In this document: positions 23,820 through 33,753 of the stretch, piece by piece
Numbering within the stretch: the first letter of the stretch is position 1
How the letters are laid out: each line of letters starts with the position of its first letter
Source: Hyphomonadaceae bacterium UBA1933
GTDB taxonomy: Bacteria > Pseudomonadota > Alphaproteobacteria > Caulobacterales > Aquidulcibacteraceae
Assembly (NCBI GenBank): GCA_002337085.1
Contig: DDFH01000006.1
Span: 835,098 to 899,097, forward strand
Reading direction: 5' to 3'
Length of the DNA stretch: 64,000 bases
Translations under genes and position numbers: made by a program
Notes under the pieces: generated by a model
Seen by the model: the letters and a program-made list of their open reading frames with translations, nothing else
Told to the model about the DNA's origin: nothing
Databases searched by the model: none

Positions 23820-25217
23820 ATGGCGCAATTGCTTAAAAAAACTACGTCACTAACGCTACGTCTAATATTGGTTGCAATCATCTGGTCGATTGCGGCATTA
23901 TTGGCGAGTGGTTTTGGCTTGGCGACAATTTTTGGCAATTATGTTGATAAAAACTTTGAAAACTCGATAAGTGTATATATTGATACTCTGGCAGCCACTG
24001 CGGATGTCGATAAATCCGCCAAACTTATTATCGAACGCCCGCCAACTGACCCCCGTTTTACGCGCCCATTATCTGGTTATTATTGGATGGCGGCCGATAT
24101 TAATGAGGCTGGAAAAATAACCGCCAATCAGGTGCGTTCACGATCCTTATTTGATGAAACCATTAATTTACCTGAAGGTGTCGTCGAAAAAGCTGAAAGC
24201 AAACCAGGCGTAGATTCTTATTATAACATTAGCCGTAGTGGGGAAAGTTTGCGAATTGGCGCGCGGCAAATTACGCTTCCTGGGCGGCGTACAAACACAA
24301 TATTGGTGGTCGCTTTTGATAGGACAGAGGTTGAAAAGTCCAAAAGCCGCTTTAACCTTATTCTTATGGCGTCTCTTATTGCCCTTGTGGTTGGTTTGAT
24401 GCTGGCAATCATTCTTCAGGTTAAACTGGGGCTTAAACCCTTGCGGCAAATGGGGGATCAATTAGGGGATATAAGAAGCGGCAAGGCAGAGCATCTTGAC
24501 GAAAACCTGCCGATTGAGATTGCACCAATTGCCAGTGAATTAAACGCCCTTTTACAGCATAATGAAGAGGTTGTTGAACGTGCGCGCACCCATGTTGGCA
24601 ATCTTGCCCATGCGCTAAAAACCCCGATTTCCGTAATGCTAAATGAGGCGAGGCAGCATGATGACCCATTCTCAAAACTGGTGACACGCCAAACCCAAAC
24701 CATGCAAAGACAGGTGGAGCATTATTTAAAACGCGCCCGTGCTGCCGCGCGTGCCGAAACCCTTAGGACGCGAACCCCAATCGGTCCGGTGGTTGATGAT
24801 ATTACCCGTACACTTGCAAAATTATATCGCGCCGAAGGGGTTTTGGTCGAGGTTTTGAATAAAACCACTGCTGCATTCCGTGGTGAGCGTGAGGATTTGG
24901 AAGATTTATTTGGCAATTTGGCGGAAAATGCCTGTAAATATGGTGGCGGCTTGGTCGAAATTAGCTTTGACGAGGGTGATGCAGGCTTCATTCATATTCT
25001 AATTGATGATGATGGCGATGGGTTAACTGAATCCCAAGTCAAAGACGCACTAAAACGTGGTGTAAGACTTGATGAGACGTCTAATGGTTCTGGTCTTGGG
25101 CTTTCAATCGCGAATGAATTGGCGCTCGCTTATGGTGGCGCCCTGAATTTTGAAAAATCGCCATTGGGCGGATTGCGCGCAAACCTGCGCTTGCCGACTG
25201 CTGATACTATAAATTAA
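23820..25217 (+). CDS. Sensor histidine kinase (PhoQ/FeuQ-like)
   Basis: 465 residues. Two membrane helices (about 13-38 and 179-200) bracket a periplasmic sensor of about 135 residues, followed by HAMP, the H-box LAHALKTP with phosphoacceptor H264, and an ATPase domain with ENACKYG (N), DDGDGL (G1) and GSGLGLS (G2). Partner of the preceding regulator. The LAHALKTP form of the H-box is typical of the PhoQ-like subgroup. Confidence 0.93.
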   Translation: MAQLLKKTTSLTLRLILVAIIWSIAALLASGFGLATIFGNYVDKNFENSISVYIDTLAATADVDKSAKLIIERPPTDPRFTRPLSGYYWMAADINEAGKITANQVRSRSLFDETINLPEGVVEKAESKPGVDSYYNISRSGESLRIGARQITLPGRRTNTILVVAFDRTEVEKSKSRFNLILMASLIALVVGLMLAIILQVKLGLKPLRQMGDQLGDIRSGKAEHLDENLPIEIAPIASELNALLQHNEEVVERARTHVGNLAHALKTPISVMLNEARQHDDPFSKLVTRQTQTMQRQVEHYLKRARAAARAETLRTRTPIGPVVDDITRTLAKLYRAEGVLVEVLNKTTAAFRGEREDLEDLFGNLAENACKYGGGLVEISFDEGDAGFIHILIDDDGDGLTESQVKDALKRGVRLDETSNGSGLGLSIANELALAYGGALNFEKSPLGGLRANLRLPTADTIN

Positions 25218-25284
25218 CTATTTGTATTTAGATTTTTTAAGCTAAAATTTAAAAAAGTTACTAGCGGCTGGTTTTATAACAGAC

Positions 25285-26658
25285 ATGTCAAATAGTCGTA
25301 ATGAGGAAATAGAAAGATTAAACTCTTTAATAGCCAATGCATCTGCATCTGTGGCTGCTGGGTTGTTGTCGCAACTTGAATTATTAAAAACTCAAAATAT
25401 TCATAATTTGCCAATTGATGAAATGATTGCGACATTGCGCGAAAAGGTGCAGTCTTTTGATGGTGAAATCGCGCGTTTTCCCAATTTATCACGCCTGTTT
25501 TTTGAGCCTTTTGACGTTTTATTTGTCGATAAATATAAATCTGCGCCTTTACCCGGAAGTTTTAAACGTGATTCATTGGGCAAGATTTGGGAAGTCATAA
25601 AAAAGACTTCTGATACTGCCGAATTTAATGAATATGAACAACGTGCAAGGGATGCCCTAAGCATTGGTAATGTTGGCTTGGGACAAAATATTGCCAGCGA
25701 ATTGCGCAGCAAAATTGCACAAAAATTTCTACAAAATCCTGACGATGGATTTTTTAATAATCATGATAGAACCATTTCTTTTGAAGATTCAAAACGGTTC
25801 ATAATCTTATTGCAAACCCATCAAAAAGCCAAAGAAGCCGGCCTTAGCATTGATTTTGATATTGAAAATCTTTCAAGCGCAGCATTCAATAAATATATGA
25901 CTTTTTTCAAAGAAGTTGAAAATACAAACCTTGATTTAACTGCCGAGCTTATGATTTCAATCATGGCAAATTCGTCAAAACCATGGATGACTTTGCGGAT
26001 TTTAAAAAGTATCAACCCACTGGTTAATGATAGAAAACTGGATGCCACTGCCTATAAAATTGTTGGTGAACGCTTGCTTGGGCAAATTCGTGAAATCGTA
26101 AATAAATTCAATGATGCGCGAAATGGCGATTTTGACGGCGATGTTTTGGCCCATGAGGTTGAAGCATATAATAAATTTTCGCATGGTTTTGAACGTGAAG
26201 AAATACTTTCAAATGATGGGCCGTGGCAAAAAGAATTATTTAGTATCCGCGCAAGGGCAACCCAATTACTTATAGATTTGTGCCAACGTTCGCTTGGCTA
26301 TTTGCAACGTGCCTTACCAATTGATAGAACAATGGTAAAAGGAAAGGGCTATTTGGATATTCCGCGTACAAATGCGCCGATTGATGATTCTAAGTATAAA
26401 TTGGCATATGAATTTTCCAAATTCATCCGTGAGACTCGTTTATTTGCGCCACTAGGTGGCTTTAAAGTTGCGCGTGAAAACACATTGCAAGATATGTTGA
26501 AACATTGCGATGCCTTAAGAAGTGGCATTTCTTTGGAATTAAATGAAAATAATAAGGGTAAATATTTCGATGATTGGGCCAGATTGACCATAGAAATAAC
26601 CCGCATTGTTGATGATGAAGCTGCTGCAAAATCCTTTGAACGCAGGGTTTATGGCTGA
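25285..26658 (+). CDS. Hypothetical protein, 457 residues, no recognised domain
   Basis: Not recognised. No signal peptide or membrane helix; strongly alpha-helical and charged, with a coiled-coil-like N-terminus (EEIERLNSLIANASASVAAGLLSQLELLK) and many acidic/basic heptads thereafter. Codon use and base composition look like its neighbours, so it is probably an old resident gene. It lies alone between the sensor kinase and ccmI, with no visible ribosome site. A soluble structural or regulatory role is possible, but nothing in the sequence proves it. Confidence 0.75.
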   Translation: MSNSRNEEIERLNSLIANASASVAAGLLSQLELLKTQNIHNLPIDEMIATLREKVQSFDGEIARFPNLSRLFFEPFDVLFVDKYKSAPLPGSFKRDSLGKIWEVIKKTSDTAEFNEYEQRARDALSIGNVGLGQNIASELRSKIAQKFLQNPDDGFFNNHDRTISFEDSKRFIILLQTHQKAKEAGLSIDFDIENLSSAAFNKYMTFFKEVENTNLDLTAELMISIMANSSKPWMTLRILKSINPLVNDRKLDATAYKIVGERLLGQIREIVNKFNDARNGDFDGDVLAHEVEAYNKFSHGFEREEILSNDGPWQKELFSIRARATQLLIDLCQRSLGYLQRALPIDRTMVKGKGYLDIPRTNAPIDDSKYKLAYEFSKFIRETRLFAPLGGFKVARENTLQDMLKHCDALRSGISLELNENNKGKYFDDWARLTIEITRIVDDEAAAKSFERRVYG

Positions 26659-26761
26659 TTTTTAAAGCCCGCTACATTTTGCCACTCTTTTATTTGTGAA
26701 TATTCACCCCTAAATGAGCCTTTAACTTGCATATTTAGAAAATAAAAGCCATTGCATAATC

Positions 26762-27997
26762 ATGGGACAAGCAACTTCTAACCTAAGCCTAATTTTATTT
26801 TTTGCCGTTGCGTTAATTTTGTTATTTACCGCAATCTGGTATCTTATGGGCAGCTTGAAAAAAAGCGAAGCGCCGGCAATTGATGCCAATTCAATTTATA
26901 AGAAACAACTTGAAGAGTTGAAACAATCGCTCGAATTAGGGCAGATTGATGAAACCGATTACGAAAATGCCCGCCTTGAAATTGGGCGTCGCATGGCACG
27001 CAATAAACGAGAAAGCGTGAAAATTTCGTCACCAATAAATCCGCGATATGTGGCATTATTGATTGGATTATTTGGGCTTTCAACAATTGCGACCTATTTC
27101 TTTGTTGGTTCACCTGGCTTTGGCGATATGCCAATTGCCAAGCGTGAAAAAGAATTATTGGCGCGCGATCCCAATACTTTAACCACTGGTGAAATTAAAC
27201 TTATCATCGAACAGAAAATGCGCGAAAAACCAAAAGATGCGGTTCCGCATCTTTTGATGGGTAAAATCCTTGCTGGTGAAGGTCGCGATGATGAGGCGCT
27301 TCGGGCATATCAAGCGGCTTTAAGGCGTGATGATAAAAATTCAGAAATCTACGCCGAAATTGGCGGCGTTATTTTTAGGCTTTCTGGAAATGTGCCTTCA
27401 CCTGAAAGCAATGGCGCAATCAAAGATGCATTGGCACTTGATAAAAATAATATGACTGCGCTTTTTTATTCTGGTCAGTTTAAATGGGCGGCGGGCGATA
27501 AAGCTGCGGCAATGGATATTTGGCGCGATGCGTGGCAAAGATTCCCTTCAAAAGATGATAATCAGCCCAGCCAACAACAATTTGGTCTTTTAACCCGCAT
27601 AGTACCTGAAATTTCAAAGCTTGAAAAAGGCCCGACTATGGGTGGCAAAAAAGGCCCAATGATGGGTGGTGCAATGGGTGGCGGCGCAATGGGCGGTGCA
27701 GAAGCGCCATTCATGGCGGCAATGGCGGCCGGTGGCAATCCCCAAGATTTTATAAAAACCATGGTTCAAAATCGTGTTGATGCGCTTAAACAATCACCTG
27801 AAGATATTGGTTTGCGGGTTTCGGTTATCAAAGTTCTCTTGACCTCTGGCAAGATTGATGAGGCCAAGAAAACCTATGAAGATGGTATAAATCTCTATAA
27901 AAATGACAAATTTAAAACCCAAATATTGGAAGTGGCGGCAATGATGCTACAATCATCATCTTCTGGTTCTAATAATGGCGGAAATATGGGTGGTTAA
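26762..27997 (+). CDS. ccmI: Cytochrome c maturation protein CcmI
   Basis: 411 residues. N-terminal membrane helix (about 6-28), a charged cytoplasmic loop (EELKQSLELGQIDETDYENARLEIGRRMA is the classic CcmI/CycH segment), a second helix (about 94-113), and a periplasmic TPR region (LMGKILAGEGRDDEALRAYQAAL). A Met/Gly-rich low-complexity stretch near 295-325 is unusual. CcmI chaperones apocytochrome c to the haem ligation complex. First gene of a ccmI-ccmE-ccmF-ccmH operon. Confidence 0.9.
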   Translation: MGQATSNLSLILFFAVALILLFTAIWYLMGSLKKSEAPAIDANSIYKKQLEELKQSLELGQIDETDYENARLEIGRRMARNKRESVKISSPINPRYVALLIGLFGLSTIATYFFVGSPGFGDMPIAKREKELLARDPNTLTTGEIKLIIEQKMREKPKDAVPHLLMGKILAGEGRDDEALRAYQAALRRDDKNSEIYAEIGGVIFRLSGNVPSPESNGAIKDALALDKNNMTALFYSGQFKWAAGDKAAAMDIWRDAWQRFPSKDDNQPSQQQFGLLTRIVPEISKLEKGPTMGGKKGPMMGGAMGGGAMGGAEAPFMAAMAAGGNPQDFIKTMVQNRVDALKQSPEDIGLRVSVIKVLLTSGKIDEAKKTYEDGINLYKNDKFKTQILEVAAMMLQSSSSGSNNGGNMGG

Positions 27998-28008
27998 AGG
28001 GTGTTAAT

Positions 28009-28473
28009 ATGAAAAGACGGCATAAAACCCTAATTTGGATTGCGTTGGGCGCGGTTATTCTTGGTGGCGGCACGGTATTGGGTGCGGTTGCGATGAAGAA
28101 AACCGTATCGTTTTTCTATGCGCCAAAAGATGTTTTGGTTACGCCACCAAAGCTTAACCGTGAAGTTCGCCTTGGTGGCTTGGTACTAACTGGAAGCCTT
28201 AAGCATACCAATGATGGCACAATAAATTTCGTTGTTACCGATAATGTTGCCAATGTTAATGTTAGCTATAAAGGAATTGTTCCCGACCTTTTCCGTGAAG
28301 GGCAGGGGGTTATTGCCGAAGGTAAATTTACCGACAACACGCATTTCAAGGCAGAAAGAATTTTGGCAAAGCATGATGAAAATTATGTCCCGAAAGAGGT
28401 TGCCGATTCTTTGAAAAAATCCGGTGAATGGCGCGGCCCTGAAGCCGCATTAAAAGAACAAAAACAGCCATAA
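28009..28473 (+). CDS. ccmE: Haem chaperone CcmE
   Basis: 154 residues; membrane anchor (about 8-28) and OB-fold periplasmic domain. The haem-binding HxxxY motif is read as H122-D-E-N-Y126, intact. CcmE carries haem covalently from CcmC to CcmF. AAAGGGTG precedes the ATG. Starts 11 bp after ccmI. Confidence 0.95.
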   Translation: MKRRHKTLIWIALGAVILGGGTVLGAVAMKKTVSFFYAPKDVLVTPPKLNREVRLGGLVLTGSLKHTNDGTINFVVTDNVANVNVSYKGIVPDLFREGQGVIAEGKFTDNTHFKAERILAKHDENYVPKEVADSLKKSGEWRGPEAALKEQKQP

Positions 28474-28493
28474 TGCTGTGAAAAGGTAATTTG

Positions 28494-30470
28494 ATGATTG
28501 TTGAAATTGGGCATTTTGCATTAATTCTCGCTATGTTTGCGGCATTGGCACAAAGCTGCGCGGGTTTAATCGGTGGGCAGCGCGCGGATTACCGTTTTTA
28601 TACATTCACGAAACGCGCAACCGACATCACATTTGTGGGGGCGGCAATCGCATTAATTGCGCTTATCCACGCTTATCTTACCAGCGATTTTTCAGTGAAA
28701 AACGTGGTTGAAAACTCCCATTCGCTTAAGCCATTGATTTATAAAATCGCTGGCTCTTGGGGCAATCATGAAGGGTCAATGTTGCTTTGGGCATTGGTTG
28801 GCGCGGGCTTTGCAACCTTTTTGTCCCATTCAAAAGAAGAATTGGCATGGACCTTAAAATCACGCGCATTGGGTGTGCAGGGTTTGATTGTGGCATTGGT
28901 AATTGCCTATGTGGTTTTTGCGTCAAATCCCTTTGTCCGCCTACCAAATCCGCCATTCCAAGGCAATGATTTAAACCCATTATTGCAAGACCCCGCATTG
29001 GCGGCACACCCACCATTTTTGTATTTGGGTTATGTCGGCATGTCATTAGTTTATTCGCTTGCGATTGCGGGTTTGCTTGATGGCAAGGTTGATGCGGTTT
29101 GGGCGCGTATTATTCGCCCTTGGGCGCTTGCCTCATGGATGTTTTTGACAATTGGTATTTTGCTTGGCGCTTATTGGGCATATTATGAACTTGGCTGGGG
29201 TGGCTGGTGGTTCTGGGATCCGGTTGAGAATGCCTCATTCATGCCGTGGCTGCTTGGCACTGCATTATTGCATTCCGCGATTGTAACCGAAAAACGCGGG
29301 GCATTGGCGGCATGGACGGTATTGCTTGCTATTTTGGCATTCTCATTATCGTTACTTGGCACTTTCCTTGTTCGTTCTGGGGTTTTGACATCGGTTCACG
29401 CCTTTGCGCTCGATCCAAAACGCGGGGTTTGGATTTTGCTGATTTTGGCATTATTCACCGGCGGCGGTCTTTTGCTATATGGCCTTCGCGCCAGTGTTAT
29501 GAATAGCGATAAGGGGATGTTTGCCCCCGTTTCGCGCGAAACCGCATTGGTTTTGAACAATTTGTTCTTGGTGGTTGCTACCCTTACCATTTTGGTTGGC
29601 ACGCTTTACCCGCTTTTAGGTGAGGCAATTTATGGGCGGGCAATTTCGGTTGGTGCGCCATATTTTAATGCAGTGTTCACGCCATTAATGTCGATTATTT
29701 TGGTATTCTTACCACTCGCAAGTTTCTTTTCGTGGAAAAGGTCGAAAATTACGACACATGCGAAAAAGCTGATACCCGCATTGATAATTGCAATTATTGG
29801 CGGGCTTGTGGTGGCATTTATTGCCAAAAATAAACCAATGAGTGCGGTTGGTGTGACATTGGGCGTTTGGTTGATACTTGGTGCGCTTTCTGAATTCTTA
29901 CAAAAGGCAGGTCTTGGCAAAAGTAATGACGTTGTAAAACGCGCCTTTGCACTTCGTCCAATGTATTGGGGCATGTTTATTGCCCATTTGGGCGTTGGCG
30001 TATTCGTTATTGGTGCGGTGGTTGAAACCTCTTTCCAAAAAGAACAGACTTTTGCGATTGGCATTGGTGAGACAGTGCAGTTTGAAGGGCGAAAAATTAC
30101 GCTTGATAAAATTGCCTCTTTAGAGGGGCCAAACTTCTATTCCGATGCGGCACAAATTTCGGTTAATGATGGCAAAAAGACCATTATCCTTAACCCCGCG
30201 CGTCGTTATTATCCGGCGGCAAAAATGCCAACCACCGAAGTGGATCGCAAGGCAAACCTATTCGGTGAATTATACATGGCATTAGGTGAACCAAATTCAG
30301 AAAGTGGTGCTTCGAAATGGGTGCTGCGGGTTTATTTCAACCCATTCATTGGTTGGATTTTTGGTGGTTATTTCTTAATTGCATTGGGCGGTTTCTTGAG
30401 TATGGCTGATCGTGGTCTTCGGGTTGCCGCGCCAAAGGCATCGGGTGATATTGCAAAGGCAGCGTCATGA
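28494..30470 (+). CDS. ccmF: Haem lyase subunit CcmF
   Basis: 658 residues from ATG 28494 (a TTG 3 bp earlier also opens the frame). Polytopic membrane protein with the tryptophan-rich haem-handling WWD motif (WGGWWFWDPVENASFMPWL) and NPLLQDPALAAHPPFLYLGYVG, both diagnostic. With CcmH it attaches haem to apocytochrome c. An AAAAGG ribosome site is at 28481-28486. Overlaps ccmH by 4 bp. Confidence 0.97.
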   Translation: MIVEIGHFALILAMFAALAQSCAGLIGGQRADYRFYTFTKRATDITFVGAAIALIALIHAYLTSDFSVKNVVENSHSLKPLIYKIAGSWGNHEGSMLLWALVGAGFATFLSHSKEELAWTLKSRALGVQGLIVALVIAYVVFASNPFVRLPNPPFQGNDLNPLLQDPALAAHPPFLYLGYVGMSLVYSLAIAGLLDGKVDAVWARIIRPWALASWMFLTIGILLGAYWAYYELGWGGWWFWDPVENASFMPWLLGTALLHSAIVTEKRGALAAWTVLLAILAFSLSLLGTFLVRSGVLTSVHAFALDPKRGVWILLILALFTGGGLLLYGLRASVMNSDKGMFAPVSRETALVLNNLFLVVATLTILVGTLYPLLGEAIYGRAISVGAPYFNAVFTPLMSIILVFLPLASFFSWKRSKITTHAKKLIPALIIAIIGGLVVAFIAKNKPMSAVGVTLGVWLILGALSEFLQKAGLGKSNDVVKRAFALRPMYWGMFIAHLGVGVFVIGAVVETSFQKEQTFAIGIGETVQFEGRKITLDKIASLEGPNFYSDAAQISVNDGKKTIILNPARRYYPAAKMPTTEVDRKANLFGELYMALGEPNSESGASKWVLRVYFNPFIGWIFGGYFLIALGGFLSMADRGLRVAAPKASGDIAKAAS

Positions 30471-30946
30471 AAAAACTTATTGCGTCAATAATTATGCTTT
30501 TTGGCTTGGTTGCGACAAGCGCCTTTGCCCAGAGTTTGGAACAAAAGCAATTAGATCCAAAACAGAATGAGCGTTACAATAACCTTGCGCAAGAAATTCG
30601 CTGCGTTGTTTGTCAATCTGAACCTGTTGCAACCTCATCGGCAAAAATCGCCGCCGATATGCGCGATGTCATTAAAGAGCATATTTTAAAAGGCGAATCA
30701 GATAATCAAATCCGCAAATATTTTGCCAATCATTATGGTGAATATGTATTGTTGCGCCCTCAATTAGGTGCGACCACTATTGCACTTTGGGCGGCCCCTT
30801 TCATTCTTTTGCTTATGGGCGGTGCGGTTATACTTTTGCTTATGGGTAAATTAAAATCGACACCAGAAACTATTCCACCTGAAAGCATTCCAACAGAAGA
30901 AGATGCCGAGGCGCTTGCAGCGCTAAAAGAACTCGAAGAAAAATAA
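30467..30946 (+). CDS. ccmH: Apocytochrome c thiol reductase CcmH
   Basis: 159 residues. Signal peptide 1-21 (SAFA-QS), redox motif RCVVC with C46 and C49, and one C-terminal membrane helix (about 105-127). It keeps the apocytochrome CxxCH reduced before haem ligation. The short form, without fused TPR domain, fits with a separate ccmI upstream. Stops directly against the convergent ArsR-type gene with no spacer. Confidence 0.95.
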   Translation: MKKLIASIIMLFGLVATSAFAQSLEQKQLDPKQNERYNNLAQEIRCVVCQSEPVATSSAKIAADMRDVIKEHILKGESDNQIRKYFANHYGEYVLLRPQLGATTIALWAAPFILLLMGGAVILLLMGKLKSTPETIPPESIPTEEDAEALAALKELEEK

Positions 30947-31288
30947 TTATTTCTTTATGAAAAATTCTTCTGCCCCAAGTTTGGCAAGGCGGGCATTGTG
31001 AAGGTTTGCGCCGCGCCTAAAAATAGCCAAAAATTGGTCGATTTCGCGGAAGGCGGCGTAATTTATTGATATTGGGCGAAACTGCCTATCTTTGCCGCGA
31101 ATGACAAGGCCGGCCTTTTCCAAAACTTTTATATGTTTTGAAATCGCGGGCAGTGAAATTTCATATGGTTTTGCAAGCTCATTAATAGTGTAATTATTAT
31201 TCATTACCCCATTGTCGCAAAGGCGGGTTAAAATATTGCGCCTTGTTTCATCTGATAAAGCATGAAAAATCAAATCTATTTTGTTCAT
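30947..31288 (-). CDS. ArsR-family winged-helix regulator
   Basis: 113 residues; winged-helix with HALSDETRRNILTRL, 'LAKPYEISLPAISKHIKVLEKAGLVIRGKDRQFRPISI', the classic ArsR/SmtB DNA-binding block. No paired cysteines for metal binding are visible, so it belongs with the non-metal SdpR-like group. Two TTAA-bounded near-palindromes just upstream (31305-31320, 31336-31352) may be its operators. The target may be itself or degP, which is divergent. Confidence 0.88.
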   Translation of the reverse strand: MNKIDLIFHALSDETRRNILTRLCDNGVMNNNYTINELAKPYEISLPAISKHIKVLEKAGLVIRGKDRQFRPISINYAAFREIDQFLAIFRRGANLHNARLAKLGAEEFFIKK

Positions 31289-31304
31289 CGCACTTCCCTT
31301 TTAT

Positions 31305-31352
31305 TTAACCTATTGATTAAATAATGCGCTATTTATTAAACCAAATGGTTAA
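31305..31352. promoter_or_regulatory. Candidate ArsR-type operators
   Basis: TTAACCTATTGATTAA (31305-31320) and TTAAACCAAATGGTTAA (31336-31352) are two near-palindromes with TTAA ends, placed 17-64 bp upstream of the ArsR-type start in the divergent spacer. The second is the better palindrome. Autoregulation is inferred from position. Confidence 0.4.
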
Positions 31353-31521
31353 TTAATGCAAGTGGGTAAACATTACGGAAAATTATGTTTATTTTGTCAA
31401 AAACCTATATAGTATTGATACACGACACAGAAAATTATGTTTTTAGCCATTGTTTAGCCATAATTTTTGTCAACATTTGTAATGTTAGGAAAATATGTAT
31501 TCCACATTATCGGAGAAGTTA

Positions 31522-33057
31522 ATGGAACAAAAATCAAAACCAAGTTTCTTGAAAAGACCTGTAATGACTGGTGCTGCTGCGGTGGCGCTTGGTATTGCGG
31601 CATTTGGTGCGGGGCAGGTGCTTTCACCAAATCTTTTAAAGGCACAGGCAATTCAGGCACAGGCGCCAATGGCTGCTTCGGCATTGCCAAGTTTTGCCGA
31701 TTTGGTGGAGCGGGTTTCACCTGCGGTAGTTTCTATCGAGGTTACAAAGTCAATTCAGCAACCGTCTGATGATGAAATGGATGCGCAACTACAAGATTTG
31801 CCGCCAGAATTGCAAAAATTCTTCCGCAATATGCCAAAAAATAAAGGCGGTGGCGGTAGTAGTGAGGCGCGCGGCGGTGGCTCTGGCTTCTTTATTTCTG
31901 CTGATGGTTATATCGTAACCAACAACCACGTGGTTTCAGATGCCAGCAAAATTACAGTAACCCTTAAAGACGGCAAAGAATTACCTGCCAAAGTAATTGG
32001 TACAGACGAAAGAACCGATATTGCCGTTATCAAGGTTGAAGGTAGCAATTATAAATATGTTCAATTTGAAACCAACACCAATGTTCGCGTAGGCGATTGG
32101 GTGGTGGCAATTGGTAACCCATTTGGTCTTGGCGGTACGGCAACTGCGGGTATTGTTTCGGCATTGGGTCGTGAAGATGTTGGCGGTCAGAATATCGCTG
32201 ATTTCATTCAAATTGATGCGCCAATTAACCCTGGTAACTCTGGTGGCCCAACCTTTGACATGCAAGGTCGTGTGATTGGTATTAACACCGCGATTGTTTC
32301 TGGCTCTGGTGGCAATATTGGTATTGGCTTTGCGGTTCCTTCATCAACTGCGGTACGCGTGACCCAACAATTGATAAAAGGCGGACAGGTTTCTTATGGT
32401 TGGCTAGGCGTTGGAATTGGTGATTTGTCACCAGATCTTGCCGATGCTTATGGCCTAAGCAATGTAAAAGGTGCGATTGTCGGCTCGGTTAATGTTGGCT
32501 CTCCTGCGGCAAAGGCCGGTTTGAAACGTGGTGACGCGATTGTTAAATTTAATGATCAGCCAATTAATGGTGCATCCGACCTTACCCGTCGTGTTGGCGG
32601 AACCGAAGTTGGCAAAACCGTTAAACTTGAAGTTATTGATGCTTCTGGCAAAAAACGTGTTGCAAATGTTTTAATTGCGCCGCGTCCATCGGAAAAACAA
32701 TTGGCGCAACTTGATGACCCAAAAGGTAGTCCTGTTGTGGCTAATGCAAAGGTGGAAAGCGGCACGAGTTTGGGTATGACGGTTTCGTCTTTGACCCCAA
32801 CCGCAAAACAACGTCTTCGCCTCGATAGCGATACAAAAGGTGTTTTAATCACTGATATTGACGATAAATCAGACGCTGCGAAAAAAGGTGTTTCTGCTGG
32901 TATGGCAATTCTTGAGGCCAATGGTCAAAATGTTGCCAATCCAAAAGACCTTGAAAATGCAATCAAAGATGCAAAACGTCAGGGTAAAAAATCAATTCCT
33001 GTTTATGTCCAAACCCCACAAGGTCGTGGTGCATATCTTGCGATATTGATTAGTTAA
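31522..33057 (+). CDS. degP: Periplasmic serine protease DegP/Do family
   Basis: 511 residues from ATG 31522, which has GGAGAAG upstream; the frame is open to 31495 but that start is less likely. A signal-anchor-like N-terminus (about 13-45) is followed by a trypsin-like domain with H136 (NNHVV), D166 (ERTDIAVIK) and S240 (NPGNSGG), and two PDZ domains. Degrades or refolds misfolded envelope proteins. A response regulator and sensor kinase follow, so the unit looks like an envelope-stress operon. Confidence 0.95.
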   Translation: MEQKSKPSFLKRPVMTGAAAVALGIAAFGAGQVLSPNLLKAQAIQAQAPMAASALPSFADLVERVSPAVVSIEVTKSIQQPSDDEMDAQLQDLPPELQKFFRNMPKNKGGGGSSEARGGGSGFFISADGYIVTNNHVVSDASKITVTLKDGKELPAKVIGTDERTDIAVIKVEGSNYKYVQFETNTNVRVGDWVVAIGNPFGLGGTATAGIVSALGREDVGGQNIADFIQIDAPINPGNSGGPTFDMQGRVIGINTAIVSGSGGNIGIGFAVPSSTAVRVTQQLIKGGQVSYGWLGVGIGDLSPDLADAYGLSNVKGAIVGSVNVGSPAAKAGLKRGDAIVKFNDQPINGASDLTRRVGGTEVGKTVKLEVIDASGKKRVANVLIAPRPSEKQLAQLDDPKGSPVVANAKVESGTSLGMTVSSLTPTAKQRLRLDSDTKGVLITDIDDKSDAAKKGVSAGMAILEANGQNVANPKDLENAIKDAKRQGKKSIPVYVQTPQGRGAYLAILIS

Positions 33058-33080
33058 TCCTGAAAGAGATTGGATATAAT

Positions 33081-33752
33081 ATGAGAGTATTAATTGTTGA
33101 AGATGCCGTTGATACCGCCAAATTTATGGCCCGCGCCATAGAAGACGCTGGTCATGCTGCCGATGTCTGCCACAATGGTGCAGAAGGTGAGCTAAAGGCG
33201 CGTACGCTTTCTTATGATGTGCTTGTATTTGACCGCATGTTACCGGGTAAAGACGGTATGCAGGTTGTTGAAGATTTGCGCAAAGATGGTATTACCACCC
33301 CTGTGCTTTTCCTTTCGGCGCTTGGCGATGTTGAACACCGTATCGAAGGTTTAAAAGCCGGTGGTGATGATTACCTTGCCAAGCCATATTCATCTGCGGA
33401 ACTTGTTGCACGGGTTGAGGTTTTGGGAAAACGTACCGACCCCGATAGCCGTCAAACAGTTCTAAAGCTTGGTGAATTGGAAATGGATTTAATCACCCGT
33501 AAAGTTACACGTTCGGGCAATAAAATCGACGTGCAACCGCGTGAATTCCGCTTGCTTGAATATTTAATGCGTAATTCAGGGCAGATTGTTACCCGCACCA
33601 TGTTGCTAGAAAAGGTGTGGGATTATCACTTTGACCCACAGACCAACGTAATTGATGTTCACGTTTCAAGACTACGTTCAAAAATTGACAAAGATTTTGA
33701 CCATCCTATGCTACACACAATTCGTGGAACTGGTTATAGATTAGAAGCGTGA
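33081..33752 (+). CDS. OmpR-family response regulator downstream of degP
   Basis: 223 residues. Receiver with E7/D8, phosphoacceptor D51 (LVFDRMLPGKDG) and YLAKPY lysine; winged-helix C-terminus with REFRLLEYLMRN and IDVHVSRLRSKID. Starts 23 bp after degP and is followed at once by its kinase. A CpxR- or CzcR-like envelope-stress role is inferred from the degP context. Confidence 0.93.
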   Translation: MRVLIVEDAVDTAKFMARAIEDAGHAADVCHNGAEGELKARTLSYDVLVFDRMLPGKDGMQVVEDLRKDGITTPVLFLSALGDVEHRIEGLKAGGDDYLAKPYSSAELVARVEVLGKRTDPDSRQTVLKLGELEMDLITRKVTRSGNKIDVQPREFRLLEYLMRNSGQIVTRTMLLEKVWDYHFDPQTNVIDVHVSRLRSKIDKDFDHPMLHTIRGTGYRLEA

Positions 33753-33753
33753 T

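Noticed and set aside
25218..25284. AT-rich weak hairpin as terminator after the sensor kinase
   Set aside because: The stem is almost all A/T and too weak to claim.
27640..27740. DNA repeat in ccmI (Gly/Met-rich segment)
   Set aside because: The GGTGGC/ATGGGTGG-like repetition is explained by a low-complexity Met/Gly stretch in the protein.
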